Positions 51,868 through 64,000 of a DNA stretch of 64,000 bases are shown in pieces. Below the pieces are notes generated by a model. The model searched no databases and was not told the origin of the DNA. It worked only from the letters and a program-made list of their open reading frames with translations. How positions within the stretch are numbered: the stretch's first letter is position 1; each line of letters opens with the position of its first letter. Source of the DNA: Anoplolepis gracilipes. Taxonomy: Eukaryota > Arthropoda > Insecta > Hymenoptera > Formicidae. The translations under genes were made by a program, and so were the position numbers. The stretch covers positions 6,294,501 through 6,358,500 of the forward strand of contig NC_132986.1 in the NCBI RefSeq assembly GCF_047496725.1, read 5' to 3'.

Positions 51868-52094
51868 TCAACGAAAGATAATGAAAAGATATTTTAAAAA
51901 TAGCGTTATAAATTTAATTATTTTTAAAAATAAGTATATTTTTCTATAAGGCAACAATATTCCAATTATTATCCCGATTATTATATATCTTAAAGTTGAT
52001 TTTATTTTACTTTATTTTATTGATAAATCTAGAGCATTATCAATGTTTTAAACTTGGCATTGATATTAAAACAGATAAGCTGAATACAACTGAA

Positions 52095-52100
52095 TAAAAA
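52095..52100 (+). terminator. Candidate polyadenylation signal (AATAAA)
   Basis: The first AATAAA after the 90-residue frame, about 230 bases past its stop. Confidence 0.4.
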
Positions 52101-52711
52101 CTAGATAACATATAATTATTCAAATTAATAGATTATAATCTTATAGAAATTATGTTGCTTATCTTTGATTAAATTATTTACAATACAAGTGTATTGTATG
52201 TATAATATATTTATTTAATCCACATCTCGTAGTAAGTGTATTTTAATATCGGCGAGAGATCTATACTAGGATAGTAAGCGAGAAATAATAGTCAGCTTTT
52301 AAAAGATTTAATATTCTTGCAAATACAGACGCCTGTCGGAACTTTTTTTCAGGTGGCATTTGAAAGTCAGATGCACAGATCGTGATATTTGTGTAAGATG
52401 AAGCTCGTCTCTCTGTAGTTTTTTTGCTGCAAGTTCTAGAACTTGCAGGAATAAAAACGTCGTAGAACTTTTAGCAAAACAAGCGAATAAAAAACAGTTA
52501 TTAAATCTCAATTTTAATTATAAATTAAGGTCGAATTTAACGACAGTTTAAGTTTTAGAAAAAATATTAATTCTAATAACATATGTCGCGAATCTTGCCG
52601 CGTTAGACGGCAAAATTATAACGCATTTATGTACTTGAAATACACTTTCACTTTAATTCTATATATATTCTATATTGTATCTCGCTAATCAATCACAAGC
52701 AGGACTTTACA

Positions 52712-53587
52712 ATGTTAGCATTCGCTGTTCGCGGTATAGTTCTGCTCGGCATATTGGGCTGGTACAGCTCTAGTGTATGGAAAATGATCGATGGTTATTT
52801 CAAGGATCAGTTTCGCGATTACTTACAGGACGAATATCGCAAACATCCACGGATGAAAATCAACATCGAAAGTACCAAGATCGATAAGGGACCTATTCCG
52901 AGTGCGTTGCCGGCCGAGTCAAATCTAAAATACGGCATCGCGGAAACCTATGGTCCTGACACGACTTGTCCGGTCGACTCTATAGATGCTTGTCAGGAAG
53001 CAATCGGAACTTTAAGCGAAAAGTCGGCAGAATCGGTGGCAGGTGCCGGCGAAAACGCGGTCAAAACCGTCGACGTCAGTCCCACTGATAAAAATACATT
53101 CCCGAAGAACGCATTTCCAGGTCGATTAGAGCTACAAAGTAGGAAATCATTGAGCGGCAGCGAAGCGGATGACGAAGAGCGGCAACCGAGTGCCGTCAAT
53201 CAGAACGATCGTGAGAATGAGGCGATCAAGGAATCTCCCGCGTCGTCCTCGCGTCGTCTCAATAAGAGAAGATTATCGAAAGCCTCGAAGAAGGAAATCT
53301 TGAAAGAAATATCGCGGGAAAAGTCGAAGAAACGAAGAGTGAATACAATTATTCTGACGGATGCCGATTTCACTGGCGCGAGGATCAGAAGTGACGTAGA
53401 CGACGATTTCTCAGAGTTCGAAGAAGAGGAGAGTCAGAGAGTCCGCGAGAAAGGGATTCTCGTATCGGAGTTGCCGTTCAAACCTAAAGCGGACATTGGC
53501 AACTTGGATTGGGTTACTGCAGAAGAGTTTTGTCCTCTGACCTTGGAGGACGAGGCTTCCTGCGGAGAAATCACCACGTGGCCGTGA
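52712..53587 (+). CDS. Membrane-anchored, mostly disordered protein, unrecognised
   Basis: A single-exon frame of 291 codons with CpG-rich, balanced codon use unlike its AT-rich flanks, which argues that it is a real gene. Residues 1-22 (MLAFAVRGIVLLGILGWYSS) form an N-terminal hydrophobic segment, either a signal anchor or an uncleaved signal. Residues 24-50 look amphipathic and charged (DGYFKDQFRDYLQDEYRKH). The rest is hydrophilic and low in hydrophobic residues. A strongly basic stretch at 181-209 (RRLNKRRLSKASKK ... KSKKRR) resembles a bipartite nuclear-localisation signal, and an acidic stretch lies at 228-240 (DVDDDFSEFEEEE). The C-terminus carries two cysteines (EEFCP and EASCGE). The ATG at 52712 is the first in frame. 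No family is recognised; it may be lineage-specific. Confidence 0.72.
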   Translation: MLAFAVRGIVLLGILGWYSSSVWKMIDGYFKDQFRDYLQDEYRKHPRMKINIESTKIDKGPIPSALPAESNLKYGIAETYGPDTTCPVDSIDACQEAIGTLSEKSAESVAGAGENAVKTVDVSPTDKNTFPKNAFPGRLELQSRKSLSGSEADDEERQPSAVNQNDRENEAIKESPASSSRRLNKRRLSKASKKEILKEISREKSKKRRVNTIILTDADFTGARIRSDVDDDFSEFEEEESQRVREKGILVSELPFKPKADIGNLDWVTAEEFCPLTLEDEASCGEITTWP

Positions 53588-53690
53588 CTACGCTTGATGT
53601 ACATCGTTGCGTCGTGGAATTGAAAGTGTTAGATCGCACGAGAAAAGTTATGCGTTAACAGCGGGGTCTCGAAAGGCTTACAGACATGCT

Positions 53691-53770
<80 letters not shown>
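53691..53770. repeat. (GA)n microsatellite in the presumed 3' UTR
   Basis: About 40 GA units, with single A interruptions near each end. It lies between the stop codon of the 291-residue frame and its AATAAA, so it is probably transcribed. Confidence 0.95.
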
Positions 53771-53774
<4 letters not shown>

Positions 53775-53788
53775 AATAGTAGTATTAG

Positions 53789-53794
53789 AATAAA
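53789..53794 (+). terminator. Polyadenylation signal (AATAAA) of the 291-residue gene
   Basis: A canonical hexamer about 200 bases after the stop codon, followed by a T-rich stretch. Confidence 0.6.
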
Positions 53795-53879
53795 TCTGTT
53801 CAATCAGTTTTTTGCAGTTCTATTAAAGACACTGATGATAGATGTATTATGAAGATATTTTAAATTTTTATATTTTTAT

Positions 53880-56800
53880 TGATATATTGCAACTCTTTTG
53901 AGTTCAATTAGTAAAATTAAATAATGATATATATACAAGATATATAAAATCATATTTTTAATAAACTAATAGCAATATATCGTATAGCAACATAATTTCT
54001 ATTTAATAAATTAATTAGACTAGATTTTAATTAAATACAACTTTAATTTGTATTTAATATGTTATCTTTTTAAATCATATATAAATACACGTTCATCTTT
54101 AACTTGAATTTAACTTTTTCATTGTTTCTTGTTTATGCGTGTAATAAATTTTCTTTGGTATTTTTGTTACTGTAAATTCAATATTTTATTAAGAAATTAT
54201 GACACTAATCGAGGATATGTTTTCGCTGCCTAAGGATATTTCAAATCTAGGACAGATATAGTAGTAATTACGTGAATCAAATAGGGTCACTAATCAGACA
54301 TCGCTGTTCTTTGACCTTGGGGGAAAAGATTCTACTTTGAAGAGAAACTATCGAGTAGCCGTGAGAAGTTAGAGAAATCACGATGTACGATGTGATATTG
54401 ACTTTCAAATCGGGAAAATCGTAAAATCACGCAATTCATCTACAGTTATCTCATCATAATGTGCACTGAACGATGAAATAAAAAATTGATATGTAAATGT
54501 TATTATAAACAGAATTGTCACGTTACATAAAGATGACAAACATATCAGGTATCATGTTAATCGCTAAATGACACACGTAGAAATATAATCTCAAGGAAAA
54601 TATAAGATCGAGGTAGTTTATACATATTCTTAACATTATCGTATTTCGCTTATTAGATAATGAGACTAACGAGATACTATTAATAAAGCAATCATATTCT
54701 AAACTTTTATTCATTGTGCGTTATAATGAAACCCTGTAATTAATAAGCGGAAGACGTATATAATTACATATGCATTTTCCGAAGGGCAAAGGAAATTATA
54801 TATTGTTTCAAGTAAAGGAGGAACATTTATTTTTCTCGTAATATATTAAAAAAAAAATGTGTGCGCTGCGTTATATTTCTTCGTATTCGACTGAATTCGG
54901 TTTGGATTGCTGTCATTGAAGTTAATGATTTATCAACGGATATACGCCAACGGTTCATGCAAATCAACTGTTCCGTTAGTGCAGTTAGACGCAAATGTAA
55001 ACACATTAAGAAAATTCTTTCATTATTATTAAATTGTAAAAACAGTTTTTCAAGATTGTTCTGAATATCTTTTATCTTTTAAATTTATATATTTGTATCA
55101 TTCTTAAACATGTTTTTTTGTTCCTTCAATGTTATTTCAAAAAATTTTACATAAATTTATATGTATATATAGGTATATAAAAGAAAAACTTATTGAACGT
55201 TTTAACTTTTTTTGTGGAAAAATAATATTTGTAGAATAAAATGACACAATATTAATGGTAATTCGATAATTTGTAAACTCTGATACATATAAAAGATTAT
55301 ATATAATTTAAAATATAATTTTGTTTTAGCGACAAAATATAAAACTGAATATATTGAGAAAAAAAACAATTATAATGGTGAAAAAATGAATTACAATATT
55401 CCGACAGGTTCCGAGATTTTTGTTTTTTTGACATAATATAATAATGTCGCGTATCGGTCTATATATTCGCATACACGTTGAAATACTCAGTGCCAATATT
55501 TTTTGTTACCTCAGAGAGTCTTGTCACTTGACTGTATAAATCGAAACAATTTACATTCGCCAAGCGCACACAGATATCAATTGCATTTTAAAGCAGTGAC
55601 GTAAACATGTGTAAAGAATACTAACCGCGCTATTGAATTATAAATAACAACCATACGGTTACCGTAACGTCAATTTCATTTGCCCTTCAAAATAACAAAA
55701 CATCTTTAAATCATTATTATATGAAATAATTAATATATATTACTAATAGTAATTTAAATTAAATTAGTTATAATGTGTGTAATGATAAAATTAGTTTATA
55801 TAAACCAATTATAATTGCATAACACCGATAAGTACAAGTATGTTGAAATAGAAACAGCTTAATTGCGAAAAGAAAACAATGCTGCTGAATATTTAATTAT
55901 CCACAATATTCAAAACATCTAATGATGATATTCGCCTCGGGTTTCGTCTGAGAATATATAATACTGTATTACGTCATTGAATCATGTGGTGTAAAAACAA
56001 CGATTATATGCCAACCTGTTATTCCATCTCCAGTTTCACGTAGTTAAACATATGACAGAAGTAATATGACACAAAAAGGGAATTCCAAATATAAGATTTG
56101 TACAATTAAAATAGCAATTAACTAAATACATAATATAAATCTTTCGTAAGTCAGATTTCTCCAGAATATAATCAAAATCATGTGTTTTATTTATCGTATA
56201 ATCTTCGAATATTTAGATTAGATTTCACTTCATTTACGTGACGAAAGATGCATTCCAATCCACGATGTATGTATGTATGTATGTATAGGTCGATGATCGA
56301 AGTACCATGCGCGCGGAATGTATGCTTGCCGCACTCTCGGCAGATTTTTTATTCGAGCATGTGTCGCGGACAGAAGAACGCGACGAGTAATGCGCGTAAT
56401 AATGCAATCGTGTTTCGCAATTTCAGCACTCGTGATTAAAGAATCACGACCGTTCACGTATGGCGTTGCGATCTTTTTCGCGACGGAAGCGTCGCGAAAG
56501 CAGTGGCTGTCTATTTTTAATCCGGTTACCGGATATCCTTCTACAGAGAATACCGCAAAAAAAAATGTCTTTCTGCATGCCGTAACGACGCAACATTTCC
56601 TCGCATACACTGTAAGCACGGAGGGGAGAAATAACGTTAAATAAGAACGCTCGTAGAATGCAGGTAATTTCCTACGTAATTGAGAAGATACACCGGCAAT
56701 GGCCTCGTTACGGTAGCCGTCGATTTCTGTAATGACTTCCAGCGCTCTGATTTGACGCTATGTTTTTTTTATCTGTTTTTCTCATGCAAGAATAATAATG

Positions 56801-59800
56801 TCAGACCGACACTCGCAAACATCTCTATTTATTTCCGGGGATTGCTAGAAAGCAATTAAGGAAGGTTAAATTTTATTAATCGCCTGACTTAGGCGTACAT
56901 GATGTATAAGTTACATTTGCCTCGAGGATAATGATTTTATCGCTCTCATAATATCAGAAATCTCCCATCTCTAAACACGTATTGATATATGTAAAGTATA
57001 TGTAAGTAGCTACTCTCTTATAATGCTTTTCGTATTGCTTTCATACAAAAAAGAATTCGAGAAGTCTTATATAAATATATACAAATACATGCTTACTGCG
57101 TTAATGATACCATCATTGGCACAACACTGAATGAAATCAAGAATAATAAAGATGAAGAAGAACCTGAAAGCGCGCAATTAAGACGAAATCGAGTGGCAGC
57201 AAGGAAGGTTCTACGACAAGTTTATAGCAGTTTTCATTATAATCTTAAAAGCGTTGTTTCCCTTCCTATTCACCCAGGGCATAGTCGGCAGCTTCGTTAG
57301 AATTCCTCGTAATTACATTTCATCATCGACGCAAACTTCATCGCTGCTTCCTTAAAGATCCTTACGTCAATGTAAGTGTTTAAACACTTTCACGACAGTC
57401 GCGAGTCTTGATAGACATTAAAGAGAGTAGAGTAATAAGGTTTGACAAATTGTTGAATAAAACGAAACCTTCCTTATACACAATTAATAAAAAAGAAATC
57501 AGCAATCAGATATTACGCTATTTATAGTAACGTTTTTATCAATCATCGCAATCTGCTTCACAAAAGCACAGCATACAAATAATATAAATAATACCAATGA
57601 AATATATTAAAGCACTTATTATTCTACCAAATTAGATCTAGATTAACATTTAAAGAAGATTAAAACTTTAAAAAGTGCTAAACTGTAATTGTTAAACTGT
57701 ATTTCAACAGACGTTCTGTTAATCAATAAAATTAAGATATACTTATAAAAATTTATGAGACAATTAAATTATGTATAGATTGTTTTGTTAAAAGTTTATT
57801 ATGAAGTTAAAGCCCATTTTAAGCTTGCTGATCAGCAACTTCCGACGTGACGGTACAGAAAATTTATCGCGTGGAGAAGCCGCACTTTATCTTCGTCGAC
57901 TAATGTAATTAATCGATCGAGCGAAAGTTGATCTCTAAAAAAAGAGAATATTACTGATGCAGATAATTTACTTGACAGTTTATATCGTAAAGTTTTATGT
58001 GAAAATACGCAATAATCTATCTTTCACTCTCTCGATCTACATGTATATACGCATACACACATATGCACATATCTTTGAGACTTTAATTTGAATTCGAGTT
58101 CATTAATTTCTATATCACTATTCTGCAAACGTAAACTAAAACTAATAATTAAAAAATTGTTGACAATTATCTACAAATTCTTTCATTTTTCATATTGATT
58201 TAAATTTCGCGTAACAAATAAATGCAATAGATGAGAAAATCACTCTTCTGCTTTTCATTCGAGAGATTATAATTCTATAATCAATTTTTAGATGTAATTA
58301 TCAGATAAAAATGATTATTAAATTATTTTTAATTGCAACACGAAAAATTAGATTTCGTTTCGCGAGATTATTTTTCGTATCATTGGAACAGATACAAAAA
58401 CCATCCGAAAAAAAATCGTGATGACGCATTAATGAGATGATCTAGCGGAATGTTAAAGATAGCCTTTCCATATACGATTTTTTTATCTAGTTCTTAATTT
58501 GCTTACTGATTCGTCAGCAAAAAAAGAACACGAATTTTACGATCGTACAGTTCATTTTTAAGATGAATATTTCCCTATGAATGTAATGTGATTTTATCGA
58601 TACTAAAAAGATTGTGTGTGATCTTAAGTTTTTAAAAAGTAAGAAGAGTATTATAAAAAAAATTTCTATATAAAAAAGTTCATTGATATGTACAATATTT
58701 TCAAAATCAAATATATTGTTTCGCGTAATACTTATCTGTTCAAATATCTTTTAAAATCGTGGAACTTTAAATTCCACTATCCTGTATACGTTTATAATTA
58801 GTGCATTAAGGATAATAATATTTGTTACTCTGAGTAATTTTGCTGTGTCTGGATCATTTGTAAGCGCCGAAAAATATCTATGTCGCGACCTGACGCCATA
58901 AAAATAACATTTGCAAGATTTGCATTTACCATGCCTGGTGATACTCACGTACGGATACGTGATCCGAGTGATAAATTATCTAAATTTTCGTTACGCAATG
59001 TTAGTCACGCCTTGTTCTTTCACGGATTATTTTTATATGTCGATCTACGAAAATAGCGATATTAATCCTAATAAAAGAAATAATAAATGTAATTTGAATA
59101 GAATTTAATATATTCCGGTGATTTATAAAGTGAATACTTTCTAATCGTTTCTTGTGTGAATTTTTAAATGATTTGTGTTTATATAATTTTTTGATGTGAG
59201 TAAATTGACAGCAGTTCATCTTCAATTTGTCACAGTTAAGTTCACCAAAAATACACCAAGGAAACGTTACGTACGGTATATCAAATATGCATAATAAAAT
59301 AGAATCAATAAAATATGTGCATATATAATGTAATGTATACTTGTATTACTCAAACACGAAAAAAATTTGAAAAATCGATTTACATTAATTCTTATTATAT
59401 TTTAAAATGCATTACGAGATATTTAATCCCGATCCAATAATCTTGTTTTAATGAATTTAATCTAAATAATCTTGATCTTGTAGACATTGATAGCGAAGAG
59501 CGCAAAAATTGCGAACCAGATAATGTGATCAGACGTGATATTTCGGTAAGATTTAATCGGATTTTAAGTTATGTCAGTTTATTTTAGAATACTGTTTGCA
59601 AGATGAGCGTGTCTTATCTGTGCACAGTTTCTTTGTCTTTCATTATCAAATAAATTTATAACTTATTCAATTGAATCGTAACGTATTGAATATTACTTAT
59701 CAAGCTATTGTAAACAAATTATACTGTAATACGCGATTCAAGATTCAACGCAAACTGTTAATCAATCAAGTAGTTCAGACAGCTGGCTAGCATATTCTGT

Positions 59801-62000
59801 TTGCAGCCAAACCGATACCCCGCCAATACGTCACGATCCGCTTAAAGCACACGTTCAATTATTCATGAAATTGTCAGCGGACGTCACGCCTTGTACGTCC
59901 CGAGACGTCATATACCATTCGAAAATCATACTCGAATTTGATTGAGAACCAATTGATGTGTACGAAAACTATTGAAATTAACTTTAATATAAGGAGCTTT
60001 TTTCGCGCAAATGCAAATTACAATTCAATCTAAAATTTTTTGCAATTATATGTAACTTTCTGCAAAATCTACTAATTTCACATTGGAAAAAGTTTATTTG
60101 TCCAAACAATATTTAATATAAATTAATAATTAAATACGCACATATTAATGGCTGCATATTTAAAACTTGGAAAATAATGTTGATTTCACTGTCAATTTAA
60201 TTTACATCAAATTTGATATTCATATATCTTTATCTTATCGTAAACTTTTCCACACAGATCAGTGTTCTATTCTTTCATGATGAGCGAAATAATTCGATGT
60301 TATAAGTAATTATTGACAGACAATTTTTTTTCACACGTCCTCCCCGCTGATCTCCTTCGCATTGGTTACGAGCTCGTAGGTATTTCACGCGCGCGCGAAC
60401 GCGACTAATTACGAACGCATTATTACCATCACCGCCCTACGGAGAGTAATTAATTAAACGCCCTCGACAGACGACCAGTCGTAAGAATTCTACGACTGCT
60501 GCGAAACTGCTGTTAATAAATCTAGGCTAATTAGTTGAAGGAGACCTGAAGGCGAGTTACGTGCACCAACGTATTTTATGCATTGTTCGAGCCAAGTTTA
60601 CAAAGTACGACATCGACCTTGCAGTGATGTCGACACTCTTGGTCTGGCACCTGCTAACTATCGATTAACATATTTTTCATACAAAAAATATACCTATACT
60701 TCCATTTTTTCATAATCTCTACCTTGTGCCTGTGCATGTCTTTGATGTAGGCACCAGTTATGAAAATAATCGGAAACTTAATATCAAGCATGACATTAAA
60801 GTTTCTCTGTTAATTAAAAAAAACCAGCATTACTTAAAAAATATATACAACTTTTTGCTATCTTTATAATAAATACGTATAAATATAGTAAATAAAATAT
60901 ATTAAAAATAATAAAGAAATAAAGAAAACTGCAAACTGCAAAAAAAAACGCGTTTGATGATTCAGTCATTATTTCGTACTAATTTACAAATACAAAATAT
61001 TTTACTGGACAATTTAAATATGTATTAACGCTAGAAAAAACTCAATATCCAACTCATGTCCAAGCAAATTTGTCTGATTCTCGAATCCAGAATTACAAAC
61101 AAATTAGCATTTTGAGTTAATTGTAATTGCTGTATAACGCGTTCTTTTCTTCTTCCTCATAATACCGTGAATCGTTCTAGAAATCCTCATCTAAGCAATT
61201 AAGCTTATAGAACTAGATCAAGGTTTAATTTGTTGATGTATTGTGAACAAGAAATGCATATTTACGTTGCGCTGCGAAAATTAAAGAGCCAAGGACAAAG
61301 ATATACACACGCAAAGTTATGACTTTGTTGAAAATAAAAATAAATCTGTTTTCTGTAAATATTTAAACTGACAACAAGATATAATTTATGCGAAAATGTG
61401 TGTACGTTTGTGTGTGTGTGTGTATGTGTATTTTGCAATTTTCTTGCACGTTCAAATAACTATCCACAAATGTCGCGACTTTAAAACGCCATCAGCATCG
61501 TTTTGTTTGTCCCATGCATTTCACACATGTTGAAGATAAAAATGTTTAAATGTTATCTCAAAATCCTTAAATCATAAATAATATCTAGATTATATGTTGA
61601 CATACATCTATACTTTTATAAATTAATTATTTGCAAATTTTATCTAATAATTTATTAACAATGTTAAAAAATTACTTAATATTATAAATTTCATGTATCT
61701 TCTAATTATCCAATAAATTCTAATAAAATAATAAAAAATATTATTTAGTCCAGCTTTCATAGCTAAAAGTTGATTAAATAAATTGGAATCATATTGTACC
61801 CTTGTTCTAGGATCGTTTGTCATTTTAAAAGTGATGATTTAATCAAATTTATAGCAGCACTATAACCGAGCTTGAAATGTCAGAAGGTTGATATATTTAA
61901 TTAATTCTTTTAAGTAGCAATATCGTCGTTTAACTTTGTTAATGATGACTCTAGCGGCCGTAACGATCGATAATTAATCGCATTCAACCTTATACATCTG
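53880..62000. other. AT-rich non-coding region
   Basis: No supported gene in about 8 kb. Minor features are a (TGTA)n run at 56262-56286, a CpG-richer patch with open frames on both strands at 56.2-56.7 kb (no domains), a 16-base palindrome (AAGTGTTTAAACACTT, 57374-57389), CpG-rich islands at 59.76-59.93 and 60.34-60.66 kb, and a (TG)n tract near 61408-61426. The islands stand out from their surroundings and could be conserved regulatory elements. Confidence 0.5.
60476..60498. repeat. Near-perfect 23-base palindrome around an EcoRI-type core
   Basis: CAGTCGTA and TACGACTG arms flank AGAATTC, inside a CpG-rich island with TAATTAATTAAAC-type homeodomain-like motifs next to it. A binding site for a dimeric factor is possible. 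Confidence 0.5.
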
Positions 62001-64000
62001 CGCGAGTGTTTCACCAGAGAGAGAAAAATCGCGATCGCGATCGATCGTCCACGTGGTTCGATTCTCGCTACCATGCGCTCGCCGAACGACTTGCCAAACG
62101 CTAAGGGATGATCAGAAACGGGCGGGGGCGCAACAGTTGCGTGGGTGGATGCGCGTCTGATAGAGGAGTGAAGCGGGGGATGTAGCGGGGACCGGAAGAG
62201 GGATGAAAGGCACACGTAGAAGGGGATTGGAACCCGGCACCCGATGTGACGTGCCTCAGTATTCATCTAGCATTCACGTCGTAAGCAGCCCTACTAGACG
62301 TCAAATCGTGCGAGCGGAATCGTGTCTATCGATCATAAACGTGTAAAAATCGGTCGAAGATCGCGATCGGCTGCCGCGTTTATGAGATCTTTGCTTAAAT
62401 CCCGGTTCGGTTTTTGCGAGACTTTCGTCTTGCTCTTTTCGTTGCGTTACTTTAAATTTTCTGTTCGCACTAAGAAAAGAAAACAACATTCGTCAAAGTG
62501 CAGTCAATGGTGATCGGTGATAATATAAAAAATGCAGAGAATTAGCTTTGAATTAGTGCGTCGAGATAAACTGTGCGAACGTAACAATCACAATTTTGCA
62601 TAGGAATCTTTAATACATAATATTGCGCGACGATACCACGTGGAGCTTCGTCCGTGATCTTCACATTTGTTACTTGAGTCTTCGAATAGAATTAAATTGT
62701 ATGTAATGACAGAAACTTTCGATTTCATTCCGCGTTAATCAAATGTATAGCATCAATTTTTAAAAAAATATCAGATAAAATTGAAATAATTTTTACATAA
62801 TAATTATATGATTACATAATTTATGCAATTATATTTCACGTGAAGCCTACAATTTATCTTTCATCTTTAAAGAGCAGACTGACACAAAAGCAACGCATCG
62901 AGTTTACTCAAAATTTGTAGAAATATTATATGAGACATTTTCTTTATATACATTCTTTTATTTATTTTTCATATATGACATTTATTTTTTTTTAAATTTC
63001 GTTTTTCGGTAACTTGGATGATTTTTCTATTTATAGAACAATATAAAATATTAATTTTCTCGATCTTATATGTCAAATTATATTGTTCTTAGCTTCGACT
63101 ACAAATCGCGCAATGTTTTCCAGTTCAAAGTTCAGAATCGTTACGCGAGTGAGCAGCATTCTTAATCGGAAAGACCAAACGATGCGCGGGCACGATAAAA
63201 ACCAGAAAAACATCGTACGGATCCGCACAATATTTCTGTAATATCACGCAGCTGACGGTACTCCTACGCAACATTTGTGCAATAGAATGTAGATTGCGGA
63301 AATCGTGGATATCAGCGTGGGGAACGCACGTGTGAAACTCGCGAATAATCTGCGGAAAAAACTGCGAAAATATGACATTAACAAAGAATCTAAACTAGCG
63401 GTGGTGCGGCTGTCACACGTGCCGAAATTTATAAGTTTTTCATGAGATAAAAACCCGATTTTCTTTGAAAAAAAATTATCTCATAAAAACCTTTATAAGT
63501 TAGAATGTCCAAATGTGCAAATAGATAACACATTCTCGATAAATTGATATTAATAAACGAAATAGCAAAATCATAGTTCATAATAGAATAATGAATAAAA
63601 ATTGGGAGCATTATGCAATTGGGAAGCACGTGATAACATGCCGATGTTTGTTTATCGGAACAACTTCCCCCATTGTTCCTTAACAAACTTTAATTACTTT
63701 CATGTAAACGCATATATGTTCTTTTAAAGAGGCTGTTTGATCAATATTACTTTCAGGAGTACAAATACTGTCAATATTTCATCTCGTAGTTCTCTTTAAA
63801 AGTTTCTCTTACAATAAGTGTCAATCAAAATCACTGTCATTATTTTAAATCGCGATTTATTTTGAACTTAGTGAACACATGAAAATCTATATTGATTGCG
63901 ATTAATAATATTATAATTTTTGTATTTTACTATAAATTGGCAATATTCATATCAATTATAACAGTAACGTTATAAAAGTTATATTTATTATCATTAACTA
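62000..64000. other. CpG-rich island then AT-rich end of window
   Basis: Bases 62.0-62.65 kb are CpG-rich and promoter-like, with open frames of up to 118 codons on the - strand and 63 on the + strand, neither with a domain. The remainder to the window end is AT-rich with nothing recognised, apart from a modest CpG-richer stretch at 63.1-63.4 kb. Confidence 0.4.

Noticed and set aside
56230..56644. 129-codon - strand frame and overlapping 108-codon + strand frame
   Set aside because: Both strands are open over the same CpG-richer patch, part of one being translated TGTA repeat. No domain was recognised.
62054..62066. GTGGTTCGATTCTC, resembling a tRNA T-loop
   Set aside because: No matching acceptor, D or anticodon stems could be folded around it.
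61910..62266. 118-codon - strand frame in the CpG-rich island
   Set aside because: Irregular Pro/Ser/Arg composition and a frame generated by CpG-rich sequence; no start context or domain.

Overview
This is AT-rich eukaryotic DNA with short exons, long introns, GT-AG splice sites, and many CpG-rich patches and (TA)n, (CT)n or (GT)n microsatellites. Three genes for Rebers-Riddiford (RR) cuticular proteins identify an arthropod, almost certainly an insect. The lack of CpG depletion in an AT-rich background fits a hymenopteran, perhaps an ant, but that placement is an inference from composition.

Left part (1-32.2 kb, all + strand): a tandem cluster of three RR cuticular protein genes. Gene A (509-1387) lacks its first exon, which must lie left of the window. 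Gene B has a six-codon first exon at 8092-8109 and its second exon at 18495-20168, separated by a 10.4 kb intron. Gene C has three exons (28858-28878, 29506-29685, 30280-32238). In all three, a phase-0 intron falls in or just before the signal peptide, as expected of tandem duplicates. Each gene has one chitin-binding RR domain near the N-terminus and a long low-complexity C-terminal region (Pro/Gln/Ala/Ser/Thr). Together they would supply secreted, chitin-associated matrix proteins.

Middle part (35.1-40.1 kb, - strand): a nine-exon gene for a divergent SLC17-type major facilitator transporter. It has two alternative, homologous first coding exons (40076-40142 and 39417-39501), and both splice in phase 1 to the same exon 2.

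Right part (40.1-64 kb) is gene-poor. It holds a CpG-rich promoter-like segment with a possible first exon (about 41.0-42.1 kb), a 399 bp terminal-inverted-repeat element (47720-48118), an orphan candidate coding exon on the - strand (49267-49422), and two small single-exon + strand genes for unrecognised single-pass membrane proteins (51595-51867 and 52712-53587). From 53.9 kb to the end I see only AT-rich intergenic or intronic DNA with a few CpG-rich islands.

No rRNA, tRNA, CRISPR array or intact autonomous transposon was recognised. All exon joins were made by reading splice sites and frame by eye, without transcript evidence.
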